This document shows positions 18,878-27,267 of a DNA stretch of 64,000 bases, one piece after another. The notes beneath the pieces are model-generated. The model was not told the origin of the DNA. It saw nothing but the letters and a program-made list of their open reading frames with translations, and made no database searches. The stretch covers positions 44,075 through 108,074 of the forward strand of contig JACPTQ010000009.1 of the NCBI GenBank assembly GCA_016192705.1. The letters run 5' to 3'. The translations under genes were made by a program, and so were the position numbers. The DNA is from Deltaproteobacteria bacterium. GTDB lineage: Bacteria; Myxococcota; JACPTQ01. The number at the start of each line of letters is the position of its first letter. The first letter of the stretch is position 1.

Positions 18878-19366
18878 TCAGAGAATCGGGCGCGAGCTGC
18901 GCAGTTTCTCAGCGAGGTTCGATTCGACGAGTGCCGCGTCAGTTTGTCGCAGACGGCGGCTGATCTCGCGCGCGATGTTCATGACGATGAGCGTGAACGT
19001 CTTGAGCTCGCGGTGAGACAGTTGGTGCAGGTCGCGATTCGATAACGAGAAAGTCGCAGTCTCTTCGATGGCGCGAACCGTCGCGGACCGCGGCTGAATA
19101 TCGATGACCGCCATCTCGCCAAAAAAATCGCCACCCGAAAGCGTCGCAAGGAGAAGTGGCGCCGCTCCGTTTTGACCGCCGCGCTCGACAACCACCTTCC
19201 CGCTCCGAACAATATACATCTCGCGCCCCGGTTCGCCCTCGCTCACGATGACGTCACCCGCGCGGTACGCGTGCTCGCGGAGCAACGCCGCGACGCGCTC
19301 AAGCTCCTCGCCGAGAAGCCCGCCAAAAATCGGAGTGTGTCGCAGAATCTCTTTCTTCGCGTCCAC
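18878..19366 (-). CDS. Cyclic-nucleotide-binding domain protein
   Basis: This is a CRP-type effector domain without a DNA-binding helix-turn-helix. It begins PIFGGLLGEELERV, followed by YRAGDVIVSEGEPG and YIVRSGKVVV. The phosphate-binding cassette FFGEMAVIDIQPRSATV keeps the Glu and Arg that contact the cyclic nucleotide. The C-terminus is a helical tail ending in RRLRQTD and further polar residues. Such stand-alone proteins may sense cAMP/cGMP and act through partners. I choose the GTG at 19366; a TTG at 19402 would add an unlikely Cys-containing leader and overlap a palindrome. It lies 46 bases after the FHA regulator and may be co-transcribed with it. Confidence 0.82.
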   Translation of the reverse strand: MDAKKEILRHTPIFGGLLGEELERVAALLREHAYRAGDVIVSEGEPGREMYIVRSGKVVVERGGQNGAAPLLLATLSGGDFFGEMAVIDIQPRSATVRAIEETATFSLSNRDLHQLSHRELKTFTLIVMNIAREISRRLRQTDAALVESNLAEKLRSSRPIL

Positions 19367-19395
19367 GGCCGGGCAGCTAACACGATTGCCGCCTC

Positions 19396-19412
19396 GCGTC
19401 AAATGTTGACGC
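19396..19412. promoter_or_regulatory. Perfect 7-3-7 palindrome upstream of the cyclic-nucleotide-binding gene
   Basis: GCGTCAA-ATG-TTGACGC is a perfect inverted repeat placed between the stop of the FHA gene (19413) and the chosen GTG start (19366). Read leftward, one arm supplies TTGACG, a good -35 hexamer. It could be an operator over an internal promoter; a weak -10 (TTAGCT) lies 16 bases downstream. Confidence 0.45.
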
Positions 19413-20522
19413 TTAACGAAAATCCTCGACTTTAAGATTGTGGCGCTTCAGCCAGCGATAAAGCTGGACGCGATCCTTCCGATAGTGGCGCGCCACTTCC
19501 GAGACGTTGCCGCGGTGTCGCTCGAGAAGCGCGCGAAGCTCGCGTTCCGTCGGCGCGACCTCAGTCTCTTCGACCGGCTCGTCCGCCGCCGATTCAAACG
19601 CCAACCCAACGCGATCGTGAAACTCATTTGGCAGCAAGCCTCCCGTCAGCGCGTCGCGATCGCCCAACCGCTCGGCGATGATGGCCGCGATCGATTTCAG
19701 TTCACCGCCGTTCCCCGGCCAATCGTGCACGAGCAACGGCTCCACAAAATCGGCCGTCGGTGCGGGGACCCGTCCCGACGCGGCCTTAACGAGAAACCTC
19801 GCAATGGGGACGATGTCGAGCCGCCGTGCCCGAAGCGCAGGGAGCGCGATCCGATGATGCATAAACCGGTCGCGAAGCGCCGCGACGATGCGCCCGGCAC
19901 CGACCTCGTCGTCGAGCGGATTAATCGTTGACGCGAAAACTCGGCGCCCACCCGCGTCGCTCTCGCCGATCAGTTTCTCTTGCTCCTCGCGTGGCAAATC
20001 GCCCACGTCCGCGACGTAGCGCCACGCTCCGTCCGCAAGGCCCGACCTCGCCGCGGCTTCCTCCGCGACGAGGCTTCGCCCAACGCCGCGCTCACCTTCG
20101 ATGATGATCGGCTCGCGGCTCAACGAAGCAAGCCGGATCGCCGCGACCACGCGCTCCATGGCACGGCTCGCTCCGGCCAAACGTCCAAACGGAAAAACCT
20201 CAGAACCGGCTGGCGCTTCATCAAACACAAAAACAGAATCACCCGCGCGAATCACGTCCGACCGCTCGATGCGCGCGCGACTCACGCGGCGCCCGTTGAG
20301 CGAAGTTCCGTTGCGGCTTCCGAGGTCGACCAAGTGCACCTCGCCGCCATCCATCTGCTGCAACGAAAAATGAAACCGCGACACCCGCGGATCGTTGACG
20401 GCGACGTCGGCGCCACGTCCGACCTGCAGAAGCGTCTTGAGCGGCGCCGGCTCGTGCGCCCGCCCGCCCGGCTCGACGACGACCATCAGCGCGAGTTGCC
20501 CCTCAGAAAACTCGTCGCTCAT
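19413..20522 (-). CDS. FHA-domain regulator with degenerate sigma-54-activator-like AAA core and Fis-type helix-turn-helix
   Basis: This 369-residue protein has three parts. Residues 10-100 form an FHA phosphothreonine-binding domain (LLQVGRGADVAVND, SRFH, GSRNGTSLNG). Residues 112-300 resemble the AAA+ core of sigma-54 activators (FGRLAGAS, IIIEGERGVGRS, and HDWPGNGGELKSI, the counterpart of the usual NVRELxN). The last 50 residues are a Fis-type helix-turn-helix (VSEVARHYRKDRVQLYRWLKRHNL). The P-loop lysine is replaced by Arg148, and no GAFTGA loop is visible, so ATP hydrolysis and sigma-54 contact are both unlikely. It probably binds DNA in response to a Ser/Thr-kinase signal through the FHA domain. 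The cyclic-nucleotide-binding gene follows it. Confidence 0.85.
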   Translation of the reverse strand: MSDEFSEGQLALMVVVEPGGRAHEPAPLKTLLQVGRGADVAVNDPRVSRFHFSLQQMDGGEVHLVDLGSRNGTSLNGRRVSRARIERSDVIRAGDSVFVFDEAPAGSEVFPFGRLAGASRAMERVVAAIRLASLSREPIIIEGERGVGRSLVAEEAAARSGLADGAWRYVADVGDLPREEQEKLIGESDAGGRRVFASTINPLDDEVGAGRIVAALRDRFMHHRIALPALRARRLDIVPIARFLVKAASGRVPAPTADFVEPLLVHDWPGNGGELKSIAAIIAERLGDRDALTGGLLPNEFHDRVGLAFESAADEPVEETEVAPTERELRALLERHRGNVSEVARHYRKDRVQLYRWLKRHNLKVEDFR

Positions 20523-20691
20523 TTCTTCGCCGCTCCCGCTCGCGCTCGCGATCCCGATCGTTCTCCTTCTCGTAGTCGTTGTCGTGCACGTCCTCGTGCT
20601 CGTCCTCGATGAACGTGTGCGACGAACGAGAACGTGATCGATTTACGAGCACGTGCACAAGCACGACGACGATCTGAGTTTGTCGACACCG

Positions 20692-22557
20692 TCATTCTAC
20701 CTCCACCCCCAACCCCTCGCGCGCGCCCGCCCAAAGCTCATCCCAATACGCCCGCGCCGCCGCCTCGCCGTCCTCGCGAAACCGGCGCGCCCAATCCGCG
20801 CACGTCGCGTCCTTCTCGTCCTCGCGCACATGCTTCGCGAGATAGGCCCCGATGATGTCGCGCGTTCGCGCACTCTCCCATGGCCTCACCTTCGCCATCT
20901 CCGCAAGGCGCGCGCTCAACGCCGCGTGGTGCGCCGTGAAATTGACCGCCGTTTTCATGTGCTCATTGATGATATCCGCTAACAACTCCTCCGCCCACCC
21001 GCGATGAAATCGGCACATCCCCAAATTGTCGAGCGCGATCTCCTTGACCATCCGCTCGGCATTCCGCCGCCCAACCTCACGCGGCGCATGATAGTCGTAG
21101 CCGTAGTAGCAAAAATATTTTCCCATGAGCGGCATCGGCGCATACATCCCGGGCACCCAATAAAAATTCGGAATGACCGCGCCGTCGCCATCGCCGTTTG
21201 ACACGTACGCGATAAGGTCGCGTATCGCGGGGATCGCCCGTGCAAGCGCCCGAGGTCCGCGCCGCGCCGCAACGCCAACCGTGTGCTCGCCATACACAAT
21301 CGCCTCGAGCAACTCCGCGCCCAGCGCCGCATTTTCAGCGGAGTCCGCAACCGCGTCGAATCCGTCTGCCGTAAACCGCGGGAGGCGCGTGGCGCCGACA
21401 TCCGCTGGCTTCAGTGCGCCGAGGTGAAGCGCTTCCATCAGCGCCGACACGATGCCGCCAACCTGAATCGCATCGAACCCAAGCGCATCCGCCCGATGGT
21501 TCAGCCGCTCCGCCGCGCGCTGATCGAACACACCCGCGTTTGGCCCAAGCGCCATGTACGGCTCGTAGTCCTTTTTGAAATCGCCCCACATCTTCTTACA
21601 GACCGCCGGGCACGGCTCGCCGCAGTTGTAATTCTCTTTTCCGGCGATAGTCTCGTCGTTGAACTGCTTCAAGTAGTGGTCGCGCACGAGTTTTTCCCAC
21701 AGCCGTTCGCGCGCTTCGTCGCTTTCGTAGATGCTGCGGTAATTAAAGCTGAACATCAGCTCGCGAAGCGACGACAGATTCGACCCGAGCGTGCCGCCCG
21801 ACGCGAACTTTGGATCGAATCGATATTTCGTCGTCTTCTCGAGGTCGACGAGCATCATTCTTTTCGAGAACTTCTTTTGAAAATAACCATCCGCCTCTTT
21901 CAAGTCGCGGAGGTCTTGGTCTTCGAAGTTCCCGCTGTACGCAATCGCAACAATCCCGTGCGCCCGCGCGAGCTGCGACCCCATCCCACCGCGCCCGCAC
22001 CACGTATCGACGGGCGTCACCTTGCCCGCCTTCACGCGCGCGCTGCCAATTGCGCCGAACGTCGTCGCAAGCGCCGCGGGCCCCGTCGCCAAGATGCGCG
22101 GCTCGCCAACGCCACTCCAAATCTTTTCGTGCACATACGCCTGGAGCGCGTAAAAGCCTTCCTTGCCGTCGTACCCCTTCCAGATGGGACGCGGGTCGAG
22201 CGCACGGACGTCGACGCGCAAGTCGCCGTCGTTCATCGTGATGAGCAACGCCGACGCCACCGACGCGCGGCCTTCGATGACGACGACGTTCGGCCATACA
22301 TCGTCAAACGGCAGCGCCGCACCGCCCATCGACGACGAGAAAAAGCCGTCCCACGCGGGCGAGTACCCGGCGAACGTCAACCGATTCGACCCCGGCACAA
22401 TCGACCCGGCGAGCGGACCGCCCCCGAACACGAGCCGCCGGCCGCCGTCCCAGACTTTCAGCGCGACATCGAGCGGTCCGTAAACGCCCGGCTCGTCGAG
22501 CGTTTCGCGCCGCGACGCGCCCGACGCCACATCTATATAGAGGATACGCTGTTCCAC
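20692..22557 (-). CDS. Aldehyde ferredoxin oxidoreductase (AOR) family protein
   Basis: AOR-family enzymes use a tungsten or molybdenum bis-pterin cofactor and one [4Fe-4S] cluster to oxidise aldehydes or reduce related substrates, with ferredoxin as carrier. The protein has 621 residues, the normal family length. The N-terminal domain has LVFGGGPLAGSIVPGSNR and GRASVASALL. The cluster ligands C312-x3-C316-x3-C320 are in NYNCGEPCPAVC, and the fourth cysteine is in DNLGMCRFH. The substrate cannot be predicted. It starts with GTG 15 bases after a Tat-exported Fe-S aldo/keto reductase, suggesting a shared pathway. No pterin-cofactor genes are in the window. Confidence 0.92.
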   Translation of the reverse strand: MEQRILYIDVASGASRRETLDEPGVYGPLDVALKVWDGGRRLVFGGGPLAGSIVPGSNRLTFAGYSPAWDGFFSSSMGGAALPFDDVWPNVVVIEGRASVASALLITMNDGDLRVDVRALDPRPIWKGYDGKEGFYALQAYVHEKIWSGVGEPRILATGPAALATTFGAIGSARVKAGKVTPVDTWCGRGGMGSQLARAHGIVAIAYSGNFEDQDLRDLKEADGYFQKKFSKRMMLVDLEKTTKYRFDPKFASGGTLGSNLSSLRELMFSFNYRSIYESDEARERLWEKLVRDHYLKQFNDETIAGKENYNCGEPCPAVCKKMWGDFKKDYEPYMALGPNAGVFDQRAAERLNHRADALGFDAIQVGGIVSALMEALHLGALKPADVGATRLPRFTADGFDAVADSAENAALGAELLEAIVYGEHTVGVAARRGPRALARAIPAIRDLIAYVSNGDGDGAVIPNFYWVPGMYAPMPLMGKYFCYYGYDYHAPREVGRRNAERMVKEIALDNLGMCRFHRGWAEELLADIINEHMKTAVNFTAHHAALSARLAEMAKVRPWESARTRDIIGAYLAKHVREDEKDATCADWARRFREDGEAAARAYWDELWAGAREGLGVEVE

Positions 22558-22572
22558 CCGCGCGCCCGAACG

Positions 22573-23886
22573 CTACCCGTGCGTAACGTACGGGTCGCCA
22601 AAACCGTGGTCGTGACTTTCCTCACCTTGCGCGACGCGCGGCAAATCGAGCGCCTCGTGCGACCGCAGCATCGCCCCTCGAATGTCGATCCCGTGCGTGC
22701 AGGCCCCGCGGCACGGCTCACCGCTACAGCCGAGACACGTTGCCGCCGATTGCGCGAGCGGTAACCCCGCGTAGAGCGTCATCGCGCGTTTTTCGTCGCC
22801 ATACGATTTGAAGTACATCTCGTACCGCTGAATGTCGGCGATCTTCACCTCGTTCGGGCACGACGACAAACAATCGCCACACCCCACGCGGCACGTTACG
22901 GCGCTGTTCGCGAGCTCGACCGCCTTCAAAAGTTTCAGGTCTGCGTGCTTCAAATTCGTTCCCGAGTTCGCGACATACTTCTTGAGCTGGTCGATGTTCT
23001 TAATCGTCACGACCGCGCCCGCGATCGCCTCGTTCGCCCACACGTACCGAAGCGCCGCCTGCTGAAACTTCGCCCAGTTGTCGTGGAGCTTCGGGAGAAG
23101 CGTCTTTCGCTGCCCCGCAAGGCACTTCATCGCAACGACGCCGACGCCTTTTTCCGCGGCCTTCGCGAGCAGCGCCTCCTGCTTTTTCCCGCCCATAAAG
23201 TTGAACGCCGGCATGATGACATCGTACACGCCCGACTCGACGACGTACTCAAGGTTCGACGCCATCTCGTTCGGCCCGTGCGACGACGCCCCCGTAAACC
23301 GAATCTTCCCGTCGCGCTTCAGCGTTTCGTACGCCTTATGCGTCGCCTCGTCTTTCGCGCGCCGCACGTCGCCCATCCCCGGCTCGCCAAGCGCATGCAC
23401 GAGCAAGATGTCGATGTAGTCGGTTTGTAGCCGCCGCAAACTCCCCTCGACGAGCTCGACGATTTTTGCCGCGGCCGTCCCTGGGCGCACGTGTCCCGGG
23501 TAACTCACCGGGCGACAAATCTTTGACTGAATCGTCACGACCTCGCGCAACTTCCGATCCTTGATGGCCTTCCCGATGATCGATTCGCTCTTGCCATAGT
23601 CGGGCGCCGTGTCGAAAAAATTGACGCCGAGTTGAATCGCCTTCTCGACGACCGGCGGCCCGCCCTCGATGCTGCCACCGCCAAACGCGACATCCGACAC
23701 TTTGAGCCCCGTCTTCCCGAGCGTGCGATACCGCTTGACGATCGGTTCGCCGCCCGCCTTCGCGCGCTCCGCTCCGCCCGCGCCCTCATCGTCCGCCGAC
23801 TTCGCGCTCGCGCCTTGCCCCGCGAGCACCGCACCCGCACCGGCCGCCCCCGCGATTCCCAAAAACCCGCGCCTATCGAATCTCAT
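22573..23886 (-). CDS. Tat-exported aldo/keto reductase with C-terminal Fe-S domain
   Basis: This 437-residue oxidoreductase begins MRFDRRGFLGIAG, a twin-arginine signal peptide ending near GASA. The aldo/keto reductase barrel follows: LGKTGLKVSDVAFGGG, NFFDTAPDYG (catalytic Asp and Tyr), TIQSKI (Lys) and DILLVHALG (His). After the barrel come two cysteine-rich segments, CRVGCGDCLSSCP and CLGCSGEPCRGACTHG, which suit two [4Fe-4S] clusters. Export with cofactors already folded in fits the Tat route. AGGAG lies 10 bases before the ATG at 23886. The AOR gene follows immediately, so electrons could pass between related carriers, although AOR lacks a signal peptide. Confidence 0.92.
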   Translation of the reverse strand: MRFDRRGFLGIAGAAGAGAVLAGQGASAKSADDEGAGGAERAKAGGEPIVKRYRTLGKTGLKVSDVAFGGGSIEGGPPVVEKAIQLGVNFFDTAPDYGKSESIIGKAIKDRKLREVVTIQSKICRPVSYPGHVRPGTAAAKIVELVEGSLRRLQTDYIDILLVHALGEPGMGDVRRAKDEATHKAYETLKRDGKIRFTGASSHGPNEMASNLEYVVESGVYDVIMPAFNFMGGKKQEALLAKAAEKGVGVVAMKCLAGQRKTLLPKLHDNWAKFQQAALRYVWANEAIAGAVVTIKNIDQLKKYVANSGTNLKHADLKLLKAVELANSAVTCRVGCGDCLSSCPNEVKIADIQRYEMYFKSYGDEKRAMTLYAGLPLAQSAATCLGCSGEPCRGACTHGIDIRGAMLRSHEALDLPRVAQGEESHDHGFGDPYVTHG

Positions 23887-24030
23887 CGCCGAGTTGCTCC
23901 TTTCAAAACCCCCCGAGAACATACTATCCGCGCATGGCCCCCAGCGGAAGACTCACCATTGCTTAACGTCAACGTCGCCGGAGTCTTGTCCGATCCCCAT
24001 CCTGCCGGCGCTGACCGAGCTCGTTAGTAT

Positions 24031-24093
24031 TTTTGCCCACGGGTGAAAATCACTGTTGGTATTGTTGACCGTGGGTGAAAATCACTGTACTCT
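24031..24093 (+). promoter_or_regulatory. Promoter with duplicated GTGA-AAA-TCAC operator
   Basis: TTGACC (24065-24070) and TACTCT (24088-24093) are separated by 17 bases, which contain the inverted repeat GTGA-AAA-TCAC. The predicted start of transcription falls at or next to the GTG at 24100, so the mRNA would be leaderless. The block is duplicated 32 bases upstream: GGGTGAAAATCACTGT occurs at 24041-24056 and 24073-24088. Including the -35 flank, 22 of 26 bases match. Two operator copies about three helical turns apart suggest cooperative repression. Confidence 0.6.
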
Positions 24094-24099
24094 CTTTTT

Positions 24100-25218
24100 G
24101 TGGGCAGTGAGCATCGATATCTCTATGACCCCATCGACAACGACCTTCGCCGCAAGATGGTTTTCGTTGCGGGCCCGCGTCAGGTTGGCAAAACCACCCT
24201 CGCGCGAAGTTTCCCAGGCGCGCGGCAAGCCTACCTGAACTGGGACATCCCGGCCGATCGCGCGCGCATCTTGAAGCGCGAATTTCCACCCGGCTCGCTT
24301 TGGATTTTCGACGAGATCCACAAGTACCGCTCGTGGCGAAACCTCCTCAAAGGCGCCTTCGACGGACGCCCTGCGTCGCAGCGAATCCTCGTCACCGGAA
24401 GCGCGCGCCTCGACATGTACCGCTTTTCTGGCGAGTCGCTGCAAGGCCGCTACCACCTTCTCCGCCTCCATCCGCTCTCGGTCGCGGAGCTCAAACTCGC
24501 GTCCCAACGCGATTTCCTCGATCTGCTCACGCTCGGGGGCTTCCCAGAGCCGTACTTCCGCGGCTCGGAAACTGAGGCGCGCCGCTGGTCCCGCGAATAC
24601 CGGAACCTCCTCATCCGCGAGGAGGTCACGAGCCTCGAACGCGTACAAGACCTCGGAAACCTCGAACTTCTGGTGATGCGCCTCCCCGACCTCGTCGGCT
24701 CGCCCCTATCGCTCAACGCACTCCGCGAGGACTTGCAGGTGAGCCACAAAACGGTCGCCTCGTGGATGCGCGTCCTCGAGCGCCTTTACGCGGTTTTCCG
24801 ACTGCCGCCTTTCGGTAGCCCCAAGTTGCGCGCCGTCAAAAAAGAACAAAAGCACTACCACTTCGACTGGAGCGTCATCGTCGAGGCGCCGCAGCGCTTT
24901 GAAAACCTCGTCGCATCGCACCTTCTCAAGTGGCTCCACTTCGAACAAGACGTCAAAGGCCGCGACGTCGAGCTCTGTTACTTCCGCGACACCGACAGCC
25001 GCGAGGTCGATTTCGTCGTGACCGACCGCCGAAAGCCGATCCTTTTCGTCGAATGCAAATGGGGCGACGCGCCGCTCGACCGCGGGCTCCGCTATCTGTC
25101 CGTTCGCTTTCCGAAAGTCCCCGCGTGGCAGCTCAGCGCGACCGGCACGAAGAATTACAAAACGCTCGAAGGGATCCGCGTCGCGCCCGCAATCAAATTC
25201 CTAAAAACGCTTGCCTGA
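24100..25218 (+). CDS. AAA ATPase with DUF4143 domain
   Basis: This 372-residue protein is of the common ATPase-DUF4143 type. The N-terminal half is a P-loop domain with Walker A GPRQVGKTT and Walker B LWIFDEIHK, plus VTGSARLDMYR as the sensor segment. The C-terminal half (DUF4143) has a winged-helix-like part (LREDLQVSHKTVASWMRVLE) and a restriction-endonuclease-like end with DSREVDFVV and FVECKWGD, matching a D...ExK nuclease core. The biological role of the family is not known. The GTG start has no Shine-Dalgarno sequence and coincides with the predicted transcription start. The operator pair in front suggests tight control, possibly by itself. Confidence 0.88.
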   Translation: MGSEHRYLYDPIDNDLRRKMVFVAGPRQVGKTTLARSFPGARQAYLNWDIPADRARILKREFPPGSLWIFDEIHKYRSWRNLLKGAFDGRPASQRILVTGSARLDMYRFSGESLQGRYHLLRLHPLSVAELKLASQRDFLDLLTLGGFPEPYFRGSETEARRWSREYRNLLIREEVTSLERVQDLGNLELLVMRLPDLVGSPLSLNALREDLQVSHKTVASWMRVLERLYAVFRLPPFGSPKLRAVKKEQKHYHFDWSVIVEAPQRFENLVASHLLKWLHFEQDVKGRDVELCYFRDTDSREVDFVVTDRRKPILFVECKWGDAPLDRGLRYLSVRFPKVPAWQLSATGTKNYKTLEGIRVAPAIKFLKTLA

Positions 25219-25259
25219 CAGATCGTTTTTCCGATTCGCGCGTCTTAAGGTGTCAGCGA

Positions 25260-26108
25260 ATGAAAACGCTCGTCGTTGCTCTGCTTGCGCTCGCGCCGAT
25301 TATCGCCTCGAAACTTGCATCGGGTGGCGAAAACGACCGATTCGCGCGCCACATCAAAAAGCTAAAAAGGCAGTTGCCACGCGGATTTGCGGTCATCGTC
25401 GAGCCGCCGTTCGTGGTGATCGGCGACGACACCCCCGACGCCGTCAGAGGCTACGCGGAATCAACGGTGCGCTGGGCTGTCGCGAAATTGAAGGCCGACT
25501 TTTTCGCGCGCGACCCCGACGAAATCATCGACGTCTGGCTCTTCAAAGACGCCGCGAGCTATCGACGAAACGCGCGACGATTCTTTAGCGCGACGCCGTC
25601 GACACCGTATGGTTACTACTCCGCGGCACACAAAGCGCTCGTCATGAACATCGCAACGGGCGGCGGAACGCTCGTCCACGAAATCGTCCACCCGTTCATG
25701 CGCGCGAACTTCCCGCGCTGCCCGGCGTGGCTGAACGAAGGGCTCGGCTCCCTCTTCGAACAATCGGCCGAGCGCCGCGGCCGCATCATCGGCCGTACGA
25801 ATTGGCGTCTCGCGGGCCTCCAGCGCGCGATTCACGAGCGCCGCGTTCCCAGCCTCTCATCGCTCCTCGCCACAACAACCTCGCAGTTTTACGACGACGA
25901 TCCCGGCACAAACTACGCCGCCGCACGCTACCTCCTCTATTACCTGCAAGAGCGCGGGCTGCTCGCAAAATTCTTCTCAACGTTTCGCGCAAACGTCGAC
26001 CGCGACCCGAGTGGACTTGAAACGCTCAAATCGATTCTTGGCACAACCGACCTCGCCGCATTTCAAAAGCGCTGGGAAGCATTCGTCGCCACGCTCACGT
26101 TTCCGTAG
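25260..26108 (+). CDS. Secreted zinc metallopeptidase-like protein (HExxH)
   Basis: This 282-residue protein has a signal peptide (MKTLVVALLALAPIIAS) and a gluzincin-type active site: HEIVH at 140-144 with the third ligand Glu160 in WLNEGLGSLFE. The N-terminal part (FAVIVEPPFVVIGD, VDVWLFKD-like strands) and the C-terminal helices (NYAAARYLLYYLQERG) resemble DUF1570-type peptidases often found in Planctomycetes and delta-proteobacteria. It probably acts in the periplasm or outside the cell. The stop codon lies inside the first copy of a 32-bp direct repeat. The substrate is unknown. Confidence 0.82.
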   Translation: MKTLVVALLALAPIIASKLASGGENDRFARHIKKLKRQLPRGFAVIVEPPFVVIGDDTPDAVRGYAESTVRWAVAKLKADFFARDPDEIIDVWLFKDAASYRRNARRFFSATPSTPYGYYSAAHKALVMNIATGGGTLVHEIVHPFMRANFPRCPAWLNEGLGSLFEQSAERRGRIIGRTNWRLAGLQRAIHERRVPSLSSLLATTTSQFYDDDPGTNYAAARYLLYYLQERGLLAKFFSTFRANVDRDPSGLETLKSILGTTDLAAFQKRWEAFVATLTFP

Positions 26109-26135
26109 GCCGATTCGCCGCACTGTCGTCGAGCG
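26104..26135. repeat. Left copy of a 32-bp direct repeat flanking an orphan gene
   Basis: This copy begins CGTAGGCCGATTCGCCGC and ends GTCGTCGAGCG. It matches 27271-27302 at 30 of 32 positions. It covers the stop codon of the metallopeptidase; the other copy encodes the last residues of the convergent HEAT-like gene. Confidence 0.85.
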
Positions 26136-26357
26136 TCGCACTGCTACGTCGCGCGACGTCACACAGACATCCTGTCACGCCCGATTCTTGGTTCGCGCCT
26201 CTTCGGATGCGCACCGATGGCTATGATTACACCGAATTCTCTGACCGCGTAGACGCGCGAAGTGGTCCCGTTGTTGCTGTCCGTAGAAATATGGGCGATC
26301 GCCGCCCGATAGGTCTGCAACAAGACGGGCTCTCGGCCCCTGAGAGGAGGTAGCGCA

Positions 26358-27245
26358 ATGTGGTCTATCGTTATCGTCTCGATTTCAACTTCGTTAATGG
26401 GGCGTGTGGTGGGCTCGGTTCCCCCAGTTTTTCTAAGCGCGCTCGGTGACAGCGATTCCAAAATGAAGGAAAGATACTTTAACCCGAATACGCTCGCGCT
26501 TGTCCGCGCGAACGAGCCCATCCACAACCGACATCTGGCGGCGTGCATGCAAACTCTGCGGCTGCCCGGTGTCTGCCTGCTGGCGCAAGAGGCCGCGTAC
26601 GACCCTCGGGTAAAGGCGAGATGGGATCGCTGGGACATGTTCGTAAGTTTTATTGAGCGCCAGGCGAAAACCCCAAAAGGGAACTTTTTGTGCCCGGCCG
26701 AATGCCGGCGAATGCTCAGGAACGTGATTCCGCGCAAGATCGAAAAGCGTCGTGTTTCGAAAAACCCGCTCAACAAGAGCTATTCCGAAGTCGTCAAAAC
26801 CAGTGACGTTTATCGTATGAAGTATGAATGGTTTGTTCATTTCCCACAATTGGGGCTGTGTCCCGCGCGTCAGCCGTTCGACACGTGCTGGTTCAGTCCC
26901 GACACAAGCGAACTGTTCCCGGGTGAAAATACTTATTTTGCGCAGGCTACTGTTTTCGCGACGAAGGATATTCCGGTCTATGAATCAACCGCTGACACAT
27001 CACCGATTGTTTCGACCCTTAAGAAATGTGAACTCGCGCACGCTCCTGGGTTTAGATCGTCTGGACGCTGGCTTTGGAATTTTTCTCGCGCTTCGGATCT
27101 TGACGACGATGACCCATGGCCGCCTGTCTACCTCCTGCGGTCAGCGAAGTTCGGCTACGTGAAGGCCAAGGCCGTTCGTGATCCTTTACGCTCGTTCTTC
27201 AACCTTCATTCAAGTCCGGAAGAGTTCGAAAAGACTTGTCGATAG
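26358..27245 (+). CDS. Exported protein of unknown function (orphan)
   Basis: I do not recognise this 295-residue protein. A strong ribosome site (AGGAGGT) precedes the ATG. The first 28 residues are hydrophobic and could be a signal peptide or anchor. The rest has several cysteines (at least seven), a basic centre (RNVIPRKIEKRR) and a C-terminal region with ATKDIPVYESTADTSPIV, which could be a small SH3-like beta domain, then GYVKAKAVRDPL. Base composition is clearly more AT-rich than in both neighbours. The gene lies alone between two copies of a 32-bp direct repeat, so it looks like a later arrival between two genes that once met tail to tail. Confidence 0.62.
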   Translation: MWSIVIVSISTSLMGRVVGSVPPVFLSALGDSDSKMKERYFNPNTLALVRANEPIHNRHLAACMQTLRLPGVCLLAQEAAYDPRVKARWDRWDMFVSFIERQAKTPKGNFLCPAECRRMLRNVIPRKIEKRRVSKNPLNKSYSEVVKTSDVYRMKYEWFVHFPQLGLCPARQPFDTCWFSPDTSELFPGENTYFAQATVFATKDIPVYESTADTSPIVSTLKKCELAHAPGFRSSGRWLWNFSRASDLDDDDPWPPVYLLRSAKFGYVKAKAVRDPLRSFFNLHSSPEEFEKTCR

Positions 27246-27267
27246 CGTCACGAAATTCCGGTTCATT

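Noticed and set aside
20523..20691. Low-complexity CG/TC-rich gap that could hold a small gene or RNA
   Set aside because: No start with a ribosome site and no extended stem; it contains only short imperfect inverted words such as GTGCACGT.
21283..22764. 493-codon open frame on the plus strand
   Set aside because: Antisense to the AOR gene and the 3' end of the aldo/keto reductase gene, with no recognisable domain.
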